64,000 nt of DNA from Zygnema cylindricum (Eukaryota; Streptophyta; Zygnematophyceae; Zygnematales; Zygnemataceae): positions 344,910 to 408,909 of the forward strand of contig JBBHKE010000813.1 in the NCBI GenBank assembly GCA_037447655.1, written 5' to 3'. Shown piece by piece: positions 19,369-29,722 of the stretch. The position numbers and the translations under genes were made by a program. The notes below the pieces were generated by a model. That model made no database searches, had not been told where the DNA came from, and worked only from the letters and a program-made list of their open reading frames with translations. Each line of letters begins with the position of its first letter. Position 1 is the first letter of the stretch.

Positions 19369-20422
19369 TGAAACTCTGAAACCTCCATAAGTCTTAAAAG
19401 TGGACAGCTTCCAAGAAGCCTCTAAGATAACCCTGACCCCTTTGTGTTTCAGCAAGAACAACTGCCACCCTGGCCGACAAAAACACTGACCAACTTCACT
19501 ACTGTCAAGGCAAGACTCCTCTGAGTTGATAGCAAAAAGAATCTCTGAATTTGCTCCCCTGAGCAGTAAGTTATGGAGGGTCAAAGTTGACCTTTTGTAC
19601 AGAAGCTCTCTAGGAGAGAGGGTCCTATCTCCTAATTTTTCTAAGTCCTATCTCTCTCACAGACCTCATCTACTGAGGTACGGAGCCAATCACAATGCAG
19701 CTCCGTACACAAAAGTACATCTGCCGGTGTACTTTCTGTACGAACATCGTACGACATGGCCTAAATGTCGACACGTGGTATGTCCGGATTCGTTCCCGTA
19801 ATCCTCGAAGATGTCGCGATCCAATGTTATTTCGCCACGTGTCGTCCGATGTGGCGATGTCCATAAACCGCCGAAATCCTCTTCTGCGATCTCGGCGTTA
19901 ATTCCGGCCGTCCGATTAAATTCATATTTAATCGTAGCTGTAATAAATGGATGTGCGATATTCTTTTCTATAAAGAAACAAATGCGCGGTATTGGTTTAT
20001 TATCCGTACCACTATCCGTACTTTTACAATTATGGATCTATGTCTCCCGTAAACAGTTTTAGTTAAATGAATTTTCCAACTTGATAATATTTAATTAAAT
20101 GTCAAACCCTACATTACGTAACACTCGATAAAGACTTAACGGCTAAGGCTACCGCTACCGGCTGTATGCCGGCCGGTAGGTACCAGGATCAAATCCTGTA
20201 GCCGGCACTTTCCTTTTAGTAAATAAACCCCTAACTAAAATATAATCCCCGTAAACTTCTGGATAGCCTAGGTAGCCATGGCTCTAGCTCCCTCTCTAAT
20301 TTCTCAATGACTGCGACAAGTTTGAGAGTTGGAGAGAGAAGTTAGAGGTAGACTGCCTCGGCTTCTTTCTATATTTCTTTTTAGACCTAGAAAATACTTT
20401 AAATGGACATTTAATTTCTACA
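19369..20422 (-). repeat. Copia-2 3' LTR
   Basis: Matches 25581-26664, with TG...CA ends and the TCTAT duplication on its left. It is about 30 bases shorter than the other LTR. The expected polypurine tract next to it (20423 onward, minus strand) is not recognisable, which fits internal replacement up to the LTR edge. Confidence 0.92.
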
Positions 20423-22269
20423 AATTTGAGGTATGTCAGACTGACTAAATCTACACTAATAAACTAATTAGCAAAAGACAAACCTCTGTTGTATAGAATA
20501 TTTACATCGACACCTCCGCAAAGTCAACTTGCTTAGTCAATTGTGATCTTTTTGTGAATCTCGTCCACCGACTTGATTCATATCAACCGCAGTTGCGTTG
20601 TGAGCTTTGTCGCAGTTGCGTTCTCACATACTTGTATATATATCCAAAAATAATTGTAGCTTTGTCGCAACTGCCTTGTCCTATTTAAGGTACACTTGTC
20701 TCAAAATAGATGCGCTGTACCGGTGACAAATGTTTCAACGTTTCGTACATTTCAAATCGGATCGCTTCGCGATCCGTACTCCATTTCTTACTGCGTGTTC
20801 ACACCACTCAATAAGTCCCTTGCCTCACTTTAGTTTTATCCTTACGTTCGCTCTCCTTATCCGTGAATCCATTCGAACCTCCACATTAATAATATACGCA
20901 CTAAATGTTGCACGCGTACAAAATGACGCGTTCGAACGAAACTGAGTTTTCAAAACAACACTCCCCCAAAAATTTAGTTTCGTGCACCCGAAATAAAATA
21001 TGCACCGTGTTAAGTGTCAAACGTCACCTGTGCTTCTGTTGCATTGCTGCGTTGCGACCCGACCTGCTTCCGCTGATTCATCACTCCTTCCGCTGCGTTG
21101 CTATGCTGCGTCGCTGCATTGCGACAAGCACTACTTCGCTGATTACCTATTGTTTCAGCTGTGTTGTTACGATAGTTTGACATTGCAGCGTTGTTGTTCT
21201 GTCATCACAGTTGCGCTACTCTTCGCAGTTGCATACATCCCAATTTCTCCTCCCCTTCGCTATCCTCCAAGTAAGTCTATACCAAATCATATAAACATCG
21301 TCGACGGAGTACCCCCCTAATTTGCGTAAATCCTGTAGTGTATTTATTGCAAAACTAAGTCTTCAAAAACAATACTCCCCCAAAGACCTTGTTTGATGCA
21401 TCCCTCAGATACCCTTTCACATGCAACCAACTGTCCCTTGTACATTGTACATTTACCTTGTACATTTACTCCAGTTCCAACTGCCACTTATTGTTCTACA
21501 TCTCCCCCTTCTATATTTTGACCTTTTCCTTTTCAAAAATCCTTGGTTCACTTAGCAGCTCTCCAATCGTCCTCTTGCATTTGTTCCGCTATCCATCATG
21601 TCAACTATCGTCCTACCAACTAAGAATTAGACTTTAGATTAAAAATGCATTCCTTTCGCGATTCGCGCTTCTTCACTTCCCCTATTCAATTTCGTTTTTG
21701 TCTGTTTCTCTAACTTTTTTCCCAACCATTTGAAGCATTGACTGCATGCCATTACTCGCCACCTCTACTTATCTACCCTTTATTGCCGAACTACTACTAA
21801 AAAAATCTGAAATGTCCAATCGCACTGTCACCACTTCTTGTGCATTGGTCCAACCTCTCTCGAAAAATCTTTCACCCTAAACACACCATTGCTTCAGCTG
21901 TCTCGATGTAAGTTTACACTTTGTAAGGGAAAAAATATTTTCCCTAGGTGATTAAATTATGCAATTTTCTATGTCGCCATGCCGCCCTAGTTTGACATCG
22001 CAGTTGTGTTGATCATACACCGTAGCCCTAGCAGTTGCTCCATTCTACCCTCAACTTTCCCCCTTTAAGTCCTCCATGTAACTACTTTTCTCGATATTTT
22101 AATTTGATCATTTTTGCAAATGTTTTCTTCTACGGTTGGTTTTTCGATATCTATATCTTTTTCTTGATCTCTTACAACATTCTAGTCTGTTTATAGAATC
22201 TAAACTTTTGCCATGGTGTGTCTTCCCATTGTCATGCCGCATCGTGTCGGCGGCTCGCTCGCACGTTAT
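20423..22269. other. Unrelated internal segment of Copia-2
   Basis: About 1.85 kb between the left LTR and the minisatellite. It has no retroelement domain and no open frame over about 130 codons. Around 20590-20670, 21040-21240 and 22000 it is rich in GCAGTTGCG/GTTGCGCTGC words, like those in the Gypsy-2 LTR and downstream pol region. It could be captured host or other-element DNA. Confidence 0.55.
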
Positions 22270-22412
22270 CATGCACGCACGCGCGGTATTTCTGCACGCA
22301 CGCGCAGTATTTCTCACGCACGCGCAGTATTTCTCACGCACGCGCGGTATTCTGCACGCACGCGCGGTATTTTGTATGCACGCGCAGTTTAAGGCACGCG
22401 CGCGCGGTTTTA
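22270..22412. repeat. GCACGCACGCGCGGTATTTCT minisatellite at the Copia-2 break
   Basis: Six to seven imperfect units of about 16-24 bases, each with the core CACGCACGCGC(G/A)GTATT. It lies exactly where RT homology stops. It has no spacer-type structure, so it is not a CRISPR array. Confidence 0.85.
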
Positions 22413-22751
22413 TGCAACAAACCCTTCGGGTTGTCGCATGAAGATCTCCTCTTCCAATTCTCCATGCAAAAAGGCTGTCATGATGTCCATCTGGTGCACT
22501 TCCATGTCTTCCGCTGCTGCCAGACTGAGAAGTATGCGGACGGAGGGAAATCTGACGACCGGGGCAAAGGTTTCCTCGTAGTCAATTCCCTCTTTTTGTG
22601 TAAATCCCTTTGCCACTAATCTGGCCTTGTAGCGCTCGATTGTGTTATCTGGGTTTAGTTTTAATTTGAAAACCCACTTATAACCGATTGGTTTTTGGTT
22701 AGATTGACATTCCACCAGCTCCCAAGTATCGGCTGCCATAATTGAGGCCAT
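22413..22751 (-). pseudogene. Copia-2 reverse transcriptase, N-terminal remnant
   Basis: Starts MASIMAADTWELVECQSN and continues through YKARLVAKGFTQKEGIDYE and VHQMDIMTAFLHGE to FMRQPEGFV. The homology ends there, at about residue 112 of the domain and before the YVDD box. The next bases are a GC-rich tandem array. Confidence 0.9.
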
Positions 22752-22863
22752 CTCCTCATTGATGGCTGTCTTCCACCGGATTCTTTTCTGGACACGTCAT
22801 CGCCTCTCCATAAGTCTAAGGTTCATCTTGATGAGATAGTTTTGTTACCTTGTTATTACCTTG

Positions 22864-24120
22864 TTATTGTTTTTCTTGCAATCTTTTGCTACTTCTCCTC
22901 CCCCCCTCAAAATGTGAGGAAGGAATAGATGGTTCTCGTGGATTCTTTCGATCAATTTTTGCTTCTCCCCTATCCGTTGATTCCGAATCAATTTCCACCA
23001 CGTCTTCCGCTTCAGGTAGAGTTGTCACTGGAGTTTCCACAGCCGAGTCCTTTTCGGTCTGATTTATACCTGCAAGAATGTCATCTTCTCTAAAACCTAG
23101 ATAGTTAGGAAGCTCAAAGTTATCGGAATTTTCTGACTCAAATCTGATGTTTATTGACTTTGTATATTTGAAGGGATCTACAGACTTTCCTTCATCCATA
23201 ACTACTAGATGCTTTAATAAGATTATATCTTCCCTTTTTAGATCATAAACTCTATATCTTTTAACATCCTCATCATATCCTAATAAGTATCCTAGTTTTC
23301 CTTTAGGATCTAGCTTCCAATTAGACCGATCTGTATCTAGACTGAATACTTGACTGCCGAAAACCTTTAAGTAAGATATGTCTGGTTTTCGGAATGTCCA
23401 TCTCTCATAAGGTGTTTGATCTTTTATAGCTAAAGTAAGAACTCTATTTTTGAGGTAATTAGCACAACTAATTGCTTCTGCCCAAAACCTTTTTCCTATC
23501 TTGTTATCTGACAACATACTTTTAGCACTATCACTTAGTAATCTATTTAACCTTTCAGCTACCCCATTTTGTTCCGGGTTTTTTGGAACTGTCTTTTGGT
23601 GTTGGACCCCATCTTCCCTCAGAAAATCCTCAAACAGGTTAGAAGTATACCCTCCACCATTGTCACTCCTTATTCTCTTGATTAAAGTTTCATGGAGTTT
23701 TTCGCTCCATGCTTTATATTGTCTAAAACAATCTTGAGCTTCGGACTTGTTTTTCAAAAAATACACTCGGGAATACCGAGACCAATCATCAGTGATAGTC
23801 ATCATAAATCTCTTCCCCCCCGGTGAGGGCACTTTAGCCGGTCCCCAAATATCTGTGTGTACTAGATCTAGAATTTTTTCTCCCTTATAGGTGGCTGTTT
23901 TAGGAAAGGGTAATCTGTGTGCTTTACCTTGAGCACATCCACTACAATCACTTATATTATCACTCTCACTGAACTGAATCCCTTCCACCACTCCCATCTT
24001 TTTCATCTCTCTTAACTTATCTAGATTTACATGCCCAAGCCTCTTATGCCACATCATAATATCATGAACAGTAACATAATAAAGTTTCTTCGTTTCATTA
24101 CTTAAAATCGGCCTAAACAT
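22864..24120 (-). CDS. Copia-2 integrase (long intact frame, degenerate element)
   Basis: 418 codons. The HHCC zinc finger (MMWHKRLGHVNLDKL...CSGCAQGKAH) and a complete DDE core are present: HTDIWGPAK, RSDNGGGYTS and NGVAERLNR. The copia C-terminal domain includes YLLGYDEDVKRYRVYDL and ends EPSIPSSHFEGGRRSSK. This is the best-preserved retroelement protein of the copia group here. It would act as part of the pol polyprotein to join element DNA to the host chromosome. Confidence 0.88.
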   Translation of the reverse strand: MFRPILSNETKKLYYVTVHDIMMWHKRLGHVNLDKLREMKKMGVVEGIQFSESDNISDCSGCAQGKAHRLPFPKTATYKGEKILDLVHTDIWGPAKVPSPGGKRFMMTITDDWSRYSRVYFLKNKSEAQDCFRQYKAWSEKLHETLIKRIRSDNGGGYTSNLFEDFLREDGVQHQKTVPKNPEQNGVAERLNRLLSDSAKSMLSDNKIGKRFWAEAISCANYLKNRVLTLAIKDQTPYERWTFRKPDISYLKVFGSQVFSLDTDRSNWKLDPKGKLGYLLGYDEDVKRYRVYDLKREDIILLKHLVVMDEGKSVDPFKYTKSINIRFESENSDNFELPNYLGFREDDILAGINQTEKDSAVETPVTTLPEAEDVVEIDSESTDRGEAKIDRKNPREPSIPSSHFEGGRRSSKRLQEKQ

Positions 24121-24261
24121 CCCATGGCTACTTTTCTCAGCAATGAAATAGACATCCGCCTCAAAACTAGTAGTAAATACTCCTTCCCTAGTGCTAGTAA
24201 AAAAACCCTTATCATCTAATACAGATCTAGAGATGAGGTTTTTGTTCAGCTCCGGATTAAA

Positions 24262-24540
24262 CTATACACCAGAGAATGTTACTATAGATGTCTTTCCTAC
24301 TACTAACACTTTCAGATCTACCAATCCTACAAGAGTAGTGGTGACTATCCTCCCATCCCCGTACTCTATCTCTACGATGGGAATCTTTCTTATCTTAGTG
24401 AACAGGTGCCTATCTTTACACATGTGCATAGAGGCACCTGAATCTATAATCCAGCCTGCTTCACCTTTCAATCCACCGTAAGCACATTTCTGCCTTCGTG
24501 GAATTTTGACCTCGTTTTTCGCCTCCAACTCCTCATCCAA
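24262..24540 (-). pseudogene. Copia-2 protease
   Basis: GWIIDSGASMHMCKDRHLF carries the intact DSGAS active site. The frame then has VEIEYGDGRIVTTTLVGLVDL, typical of copia proteases. A stop separates it from the integrase, which is in the same frame. Confidence 0.88.
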
Positions 24541-24582
24541 AAAGAGCTCATCGTCCTTGTCCTCAGATTCCGCCTCATGGAC

Positions 24583-25600
24583 CTATGTCGCAAAGGCCTT
24601 TTTCTTTCCTCTCGAGGTACCACCGGTGTGCCCCTCCTTTAACCGAAGCTCTGTTAGCTTAGTGCACTCTGCCATATAATGCCCCGGTTTCTTGCAAAAA
24701 TGACATAAACCTTTGGGAGCCCTTGGCCCGAACTCGTCGGCCTGATTTTTCATCTCCCTTCCCCCATAGTTTTCGACCGGTTTCCGAAAATCCTTGTTCC
24801 TCCAATTGGTCGAAGTTGCCAAGGCTTGGTCACTCTTTCCTCCCCTTCGGACCTCAATGGTATTCTCCCGAACGAGAATCATCCCTACCAGTGAGTTCCA
24901 TATCCACCTTGAGTACGGCAAGTCGTGCACACGGTTGACTATGTTCTCGAACTCATTGGGTAACTTCATCAACAAACATTTAACCTTTTCTTTTTCACTA
25001 AAATCTTTTCTCGCACTCTCTAGCTCCATGAAGAGTGTAGCAAGCTCATTGCAAAAATCCAACATTTTCCCCCTTTTGTATACATATTCCTTAACTTTTT
25101 GATCAGCTAGCTGTTGTTGCTGAATCATACCACTTTGGTACATCTCTATGAGAGCCATCCACAAATCGGATGCCCTTTCTACCTGCAAATGAGGACATGC
25201 AAATCCTTGAGTAAGATGGCGTAGGATGAATTGCTTTGCCACCATATTGTTGAAATCAGGTTTGAGTATCATTCTCCTCGTTCCTTGGAATAGGTGACAT
25301 GAATGCTGAACCTTTTGCTATTGGTGGGTTCGTCTCTTTCTCCGCTCCTTTGTCCACCACCTCTCCTTCCTTTGTCTCCTCCGTTGAAGATGGACCTGCT
25401 TTCTTTGTGAATCTGCTTTCTTTAAACCTTGGAGGAATTCCAAGACTTGATGGACGCCCTTATCGTCCACTCACTATCCCCCAAAACCTTTTTTGGCATA
25501 GAGCTCCTATCATCATATTTCCCCAGTATATGAAGCCAGTTCCATTAAATATTGGTACCGTAGAGGGTGGGCCCATAACATGAAACTCTGAGACCTCCAT
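24583..25600 (-). pseudogene. Copia-2 gag
   Basis: The start MEVSEFHVMGPPSTVPIF runs from LTR through primer site into gag. A frameshift lies before 25272, from which 229 codons stay open. The UBN2-type middle includes MYQSGMIQQQQLADQKV and LLMKLPNEFENIVNRVHDL. An intact zinc knuckle CHFCKKPGHYMAEC (CX2CX4HX4C) is near 24690, followed by a basic tail GGTSRGKKKAF. Confidence 0.88.
25566..25579 (-). other. Copia-2 primer-binding site (anticodon arm of initiator tRNA-Met)
   Basis: The minus strand reads GTTATGGGCCCACC one base after the LTR. It is a perfect complement of the plant initiator tRNA-Met anticodon arm (nucleotides 26-39). The ATG inside is the complement of the CAU anticodon and is in the gag frame. 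Confidence 0.85.
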
Positions 25601-26664
25601 AAGTCCTCAGAGTGGATAGCTTCCAAGAAGCCTCTAAGATAACCCTGACCCCTTTGTGTTTCAGCAAGAACAACTACCACCCTGGCAGACAAAAACTCTG
25701 ACCAACTTCACCCTTGTGAAGGCAAGACTCCCGTGAGTTTATATCAAAAAGAATCTCTGAATTTGCTCCCCTGAGCAGTAAGTTATGGAGGGTCAAATTT
25801 GACCTTTTGTACAGAAGCTCTCTCGGAGAGAGAGTCCTATCTCCTAATTTTTCTAAGTCTTTTCTCTCTCACAGACTCTATCTATTGATGTACGGAACCA
25901 ATCAGATTACTCCTCCGTACACATAAGTACAGCTGCCGATGTACTTTCTGTACGGACATTGTACGACATGGCCTAAATGTCGACAGATGTCATATCCGGA
26001 TTCGGTGCCGAAATCTTCGGAGATACCACGATCGAATGTAATTTTGCCACGTGTCATCCGATATGGCGATGACCACAAACCGCCAAAATCCTCTTCTTCG
26101 ATCTCGGCGTAAATTCCAGCCGTCCGATTAAATTCACATTTAATCGTAGCCGTAATAAATACATGTGCGGTATTCGTTTTGGTAAAGAAACAAATGTGCG
26201 GTATTCGTTTTTTATCCGTACCGTAATCCGTATTTTTACATTACTGGATCTATGTTCGCGTAAAACTATTTCAGTTAAATGAACTATCCTACGTATGAAT
26301 GATTAACTAATTGTCAAACCCTATAGTACGTAACCCTATCTCTAGAGTTAACGGTTTAAAGCTACCAGCTACCGGCTGATTTCCGATCGGCAGGTTGCAG
26401 GTTCAAATCCTAGAGGTGGCACATATATTTTAGTAAATATATCCTTAATTTTAAATAAACTTTAATTTTTAATAAACTAATATTTATATCCCGTAAACCT
26501 TTGGATAGCCTAGGTAGCCATGGCTCTAGCTCCCTCTCCAATTTCTCAGTGATTGCGACAAGTTTGAGAGTTCGAGAGAGAAGTTAGAGGTAGACTGCCT
26601 CGACTTCTTTCTATTTTTCTATTCAGACCTAGAAAAATACTTTAAAAGACCATTAATTTCTACA
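25581..26664 (-). repeat. Copia-2 5' LTR
   Basis: Upper-coordinate LTR. It carries the gag ATG (25600-25598), 20 bases before the LTR/primer-site junction. It includes a tRNA T-arm-like GGTTCAAATCC (about 26400) and the conserved CCATGGCTCTAGCTCC...GACTGCC module near 26518-26600. Confidence 0.93.
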
Positions 26665-26907
26665 TCTATCCCAGCTAATCCAAAACACCATTTAAAAGCG
26701 AAACATATAGATATAAAGCTAAGCTTTGTCCGAGAGAAGGTTGAGAATAAAATAATTAAACTGGTTCATAAAAGTGATAAAGAGATGATTGCAGACATGA
26801 TGACAAAACCAGTACCTTCTCCTAAGTTAAAATTTTGTAGAGAAAATTGTGGACTTAAATTAAAAGTTGACTATGAATTAAGGGGAGTGTTGAAAAGAAG
26901 TAATTAA
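26665..26907 (+). pseudogene. Copia-1 RNase H, 3' part beyond the Copia-2 insertion
   Basis: After the TCTAT duplication the frame resumes with PANPKHHLKAKHIDIKLSFVR... and ends ELRGVLKRSN-stop. The stop (26905-26907) lies 20 bases inside the 3' LTR, so pol reads through the polypurine tract AAGGGGAG (26880-26887). Confidence 0.9.
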
Positions 26908-27787
26908 TATTCACTTCTTAATTTAGATTCTAGGGTGAAAAGAGAGAGAGAGTCACCATAGCTGCCGCCATAGACAGAAAGAAACAGGTAGACATGCAGA
27001 CAGATTAACAGATTGCCAAAATGTTGCCCTAGACCAAATTTGAACCTAGGTCTACGAAGTACGACATAGACGTGTACCTTCAACATTATTGTGTATACGA
27101 AACGATTCTTGTATTCAATTCGTTATGTAGTTAAACTGTTACGCAAAACGTCATTTTCATTAAAACAGACCAAAATTGACGAAACAACATCTATAGTCAA
27201 ACGGCGCTCGCGGACGCGAATCTAGCCGTGTAAAATACATGATCGGACGGACGTCTTCGCCCCCGCCAAACGTGAATGAATATTTTGCAGCTTTCGAAAC
27301 ATAGCGACGCGGTGCTCCACGAGGCGCCACATCATTGGACACTGTAAAGGACGGGAGGAGGAACGATGACCCACATGTTGACGAGTATAAACCAGAAGGC
27401 CATGTTGTATAATGGCCGTACAAGAAGTACCATCGGTCACTATACCTTCTTGTACTATACACTTTTTTGATTGGCCGAAAGTAGAGTAGTAAGTAGTTGT
27501 GAGTAGGAGTTAAGGGACAGCGTATTTGAGGCGCCTCTCTCCAGGTGACCTTTTGTATTTATAAGCTATCTTTGGCCAGCCATAACTTACTGCTCATGAG
27601 AGCAAAGTCAGTGAATCTTTTTGCGTTTGACTCAGGGGAGTCTTGTCCTCACAGAGGTTAGGGTGGTCAAAATATTTGTATGCGTGGGCGGCACTTATTC
27701 AGTTGGAAAGTGAAAGGGTCAAATATTATCCTAGAGGCTTTACATAGGTTGTTCATTCTGTGGGTTAATAGAGACCACATAATTTCA
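26888..27787 (+). repeat. Copia-1 3' LTR
   Basis: TGTTGAAAAG...AATTTCA, 900 bases, a close match to 14263-15166. It is preceded by a purine tract and followed by the GATAT duplication. Confidence 0.93.
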
Positions 27788-27792
27788 GATAT

Positions 27793-28691
27793 TATATAAA
27801 CATGCGCATAAAATTATAAAAAACATAACAACAACAATATTTTTTTTTATACCTTTTGTTTTTTATTTCTCGCGTAACCACATCCCTCTTCGGTGTGTTT
27901 TGGAATCGAAAGAACACGGAGCCAAACAAACATGACATATATCAATCTCAATTGATTATGGTAATTGAACGCCTCATTCTTTATGTCTTTAGGAACAAAA
28001 ACAAAACTATTTATCCATAAGTCATTGACAAAAAATACATGTGGTATTGATAAAAATTATATGTTATGAAAACACACAAATTATCTTTTTGTTGATAACT
28101 CATCAAACTTCAAACAAACAAAAAAACAAAAAAAATGCATATAAACTCAACAAAATATGATTTCATGTAAGAAATTTATGATAAACCTTTTTAACTCACG
28201 ACCCCTCATCTTCCCCATTTTCATATCCCATCTCTATCCCACCCCCCCGCCCTCTCCCTCCCTCTCTTTCTTCGTTTACCCCTTACGGTTTCTTCTTCCT
28301 AAACCTTTATATCTCCGTACCCACCTCTCACTCACAATTGTATTTTTTATGTTCTTTTCTATCAGTAAAACACACTCTCCATACGTAAAAACAAAACACT
28401 TCAACTTGTTGGCGAATTTGGTGAGTCGAAGACAAAATCACCACCGATAATCGCAAAGACAAAATCGCTTTTAACGATTGGTGGACAAGTTGTGTATATA
28501 ACTAAGGGTTCATCCAAATAAATTTTGTGGTTTTCCAAATTCTTTCCATTTTGATCAATGTAGGAAAAATTGCAATGCTTCACATTTCCTCCGCCTCCAC
28601 TCACCATTTAAAATCCATAAACCATAGTCCGTGAATGTGACATGTAATCTTAACTCATGCTAATATAAATTGTTGCGTGACCTCAAAGTTG
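27793..28691. other. Spacer between Copia-1 and Copia-3
   Basis: AT-rich sequence with a poly-T stretch at 27840 and no convincing gene. A small inverted repeat, CCACCGATAATCG / CGATTGGTGG, sits at about 28440-28490. Two short frames (28157-28450 plus, 28401-28607 minus) lack supporting features. Confidence 0.5.
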
Positions 28692-28696
28692 AATCA

Positions 28697-29691
28697 TGGA
28701 ATTCTATGTCTCCCATTGGACTACACAATTCAAGAAGCCTCAAGATAGTTTTTGACTAACCCTTTTTCAACTAGAACTAAAGCCATCCAAGCAGGCAAAT
28801 AGACAATCTCACTGCAACCCTGTGCAGTCTGAACTCCCTTGAGCCCACAGCAAAATGAATCATTGAAAACGCCCAACCCGACGATTAATTATCAAGCGAC
28901 AAAGATACCAATATTTACAAGCTCATTGGGAGAGAGGCGGCTACCTCCTCAATCCTCTAAGTCCTAAACCCCTCTCACAACCCCTATCTATTGATGTACG
29001 AACCAATTAGAAAACTGTACAGTACAGAAAGGTACTATGGCCAATGTCCTTTGTGTACGGAATGTGTACAACAGGGCCATAAAGTGGAACTCTATCTCCT
29101 CCACACTTGTTCTCATGCCCTCCAGGATTCTCGCTTTCCAATTCTATCGTGCCACGTGGCGCCAGGTCATATCAGGCTCGAAAATCACCAAAGCCGCCAT
29201 TCCAAGATCTCGACGATGATGCATGTTGTCAAATCTAAACCGGATTGGATATTAGTCGTTACAACAAATGTCCTGTACATTTGTTTCGTGAGGGTTTTTG
29301 TTCGCACTATATTACAACTAGTCTTTATGCTTGTTATCTCCAATTCAGTTTATCGGATTAAGGTTCCTTAGCAATGTTTAAATAGAATTCAAACCATGTA
29401 TACTCTAACGAACTTTTACGACAGACCGGTTAGAGAGCTGACCGCTACACCTCGCTCTGCCGGTCGAAGGTTTGAGTTTTATCGGACTCAACCTTTTTGT
29501 TAAGAGTGACTTATGTCACTATATAGTCCTGCCTGTGTAGCTAAGGCAGCCATGGCTCCACCACCCTCTCTCACCTTCAGTGACTTAAAAAAGTATGGGG
29601 GCTAGAGAGAGAAGGAGGGGGCAGACTGCCTGCGCTTTTACTTAAAATATTCAGACCCACAAAATACCCCCTAAATCTAGTGATTGCAACA
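28697..29691 (-). repeat. Copia-3 3' LTR
   Basis: 995 bases. Minus strand TGTTGCAATC...GAATTCCA. Its last 20 bases read ATGGGAGACATAGAATTCCA, keeping the LTR-internal gag start seen in the other copia elements. It has a tRNA-like box B (GGTTTGAGTTT) near 29470 and the GGCAGACTGCC hairpin near 29622. Confidence 0.9.
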
Positions 29692-29722
29692 CTGCCCTTC
29701 TTTTCTAGTTTAATTTTAATTT

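Larger units (their letters stand above)
19369..26664 (-). mobile_element. Copia-2 LTR retrotransposon, RT/RNase H replaced, nested in Copia-1
   Basis: It is flanked by a perfect TCTAT duplication (19364-19368, 26665-26669) inside the Copia-1 RNase H. LTRs of 1054 and 1084 bases run TGTAGAAAT...AGTTTCA on the minus strand. Gag, protease, integrase and the start of RT are present from the right. The pol then stops abruptly near 22413, and about 2 kb of unrelated sequence fills the space to the left LTR. The element therefore lacks the RT active site and RNase H. Confidence 0.93.
14263..27787 (+). mobile_element. Copia-1 LTR retrotransposon (Ty1/copia), split by Copia-2
   Basis: It is bounded by LTRs of about 900 bases and an exact 5-bp target duplication GATAT (14258-14262 and 27788-27792). 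The gene order is gag, protease, integrase, reverse transcriptase, RNase H, which is copia order. A second element (19369-26664) interrupts the RNase H coding at the codons following CDNQAA. All reading frames are broken by stops and shifts, so it is inactive. Without the insert it would be about 6.2 kb. Confidence 0.95.

Noticed and set aside
22270-22412. Regular repeats that might be a CRISPR array
   Set aside because: Units are contiguous with no unique spacers, unequal in length, and the context is a plant-type retrotransposon.
28401-28607. Minus-strand frame starting MVSGGGGNVKHCNF, possible small exon
   Set aside because: 68 codons, no similarity I recognise, no partner exon. It contains part of a small inverted repeat.
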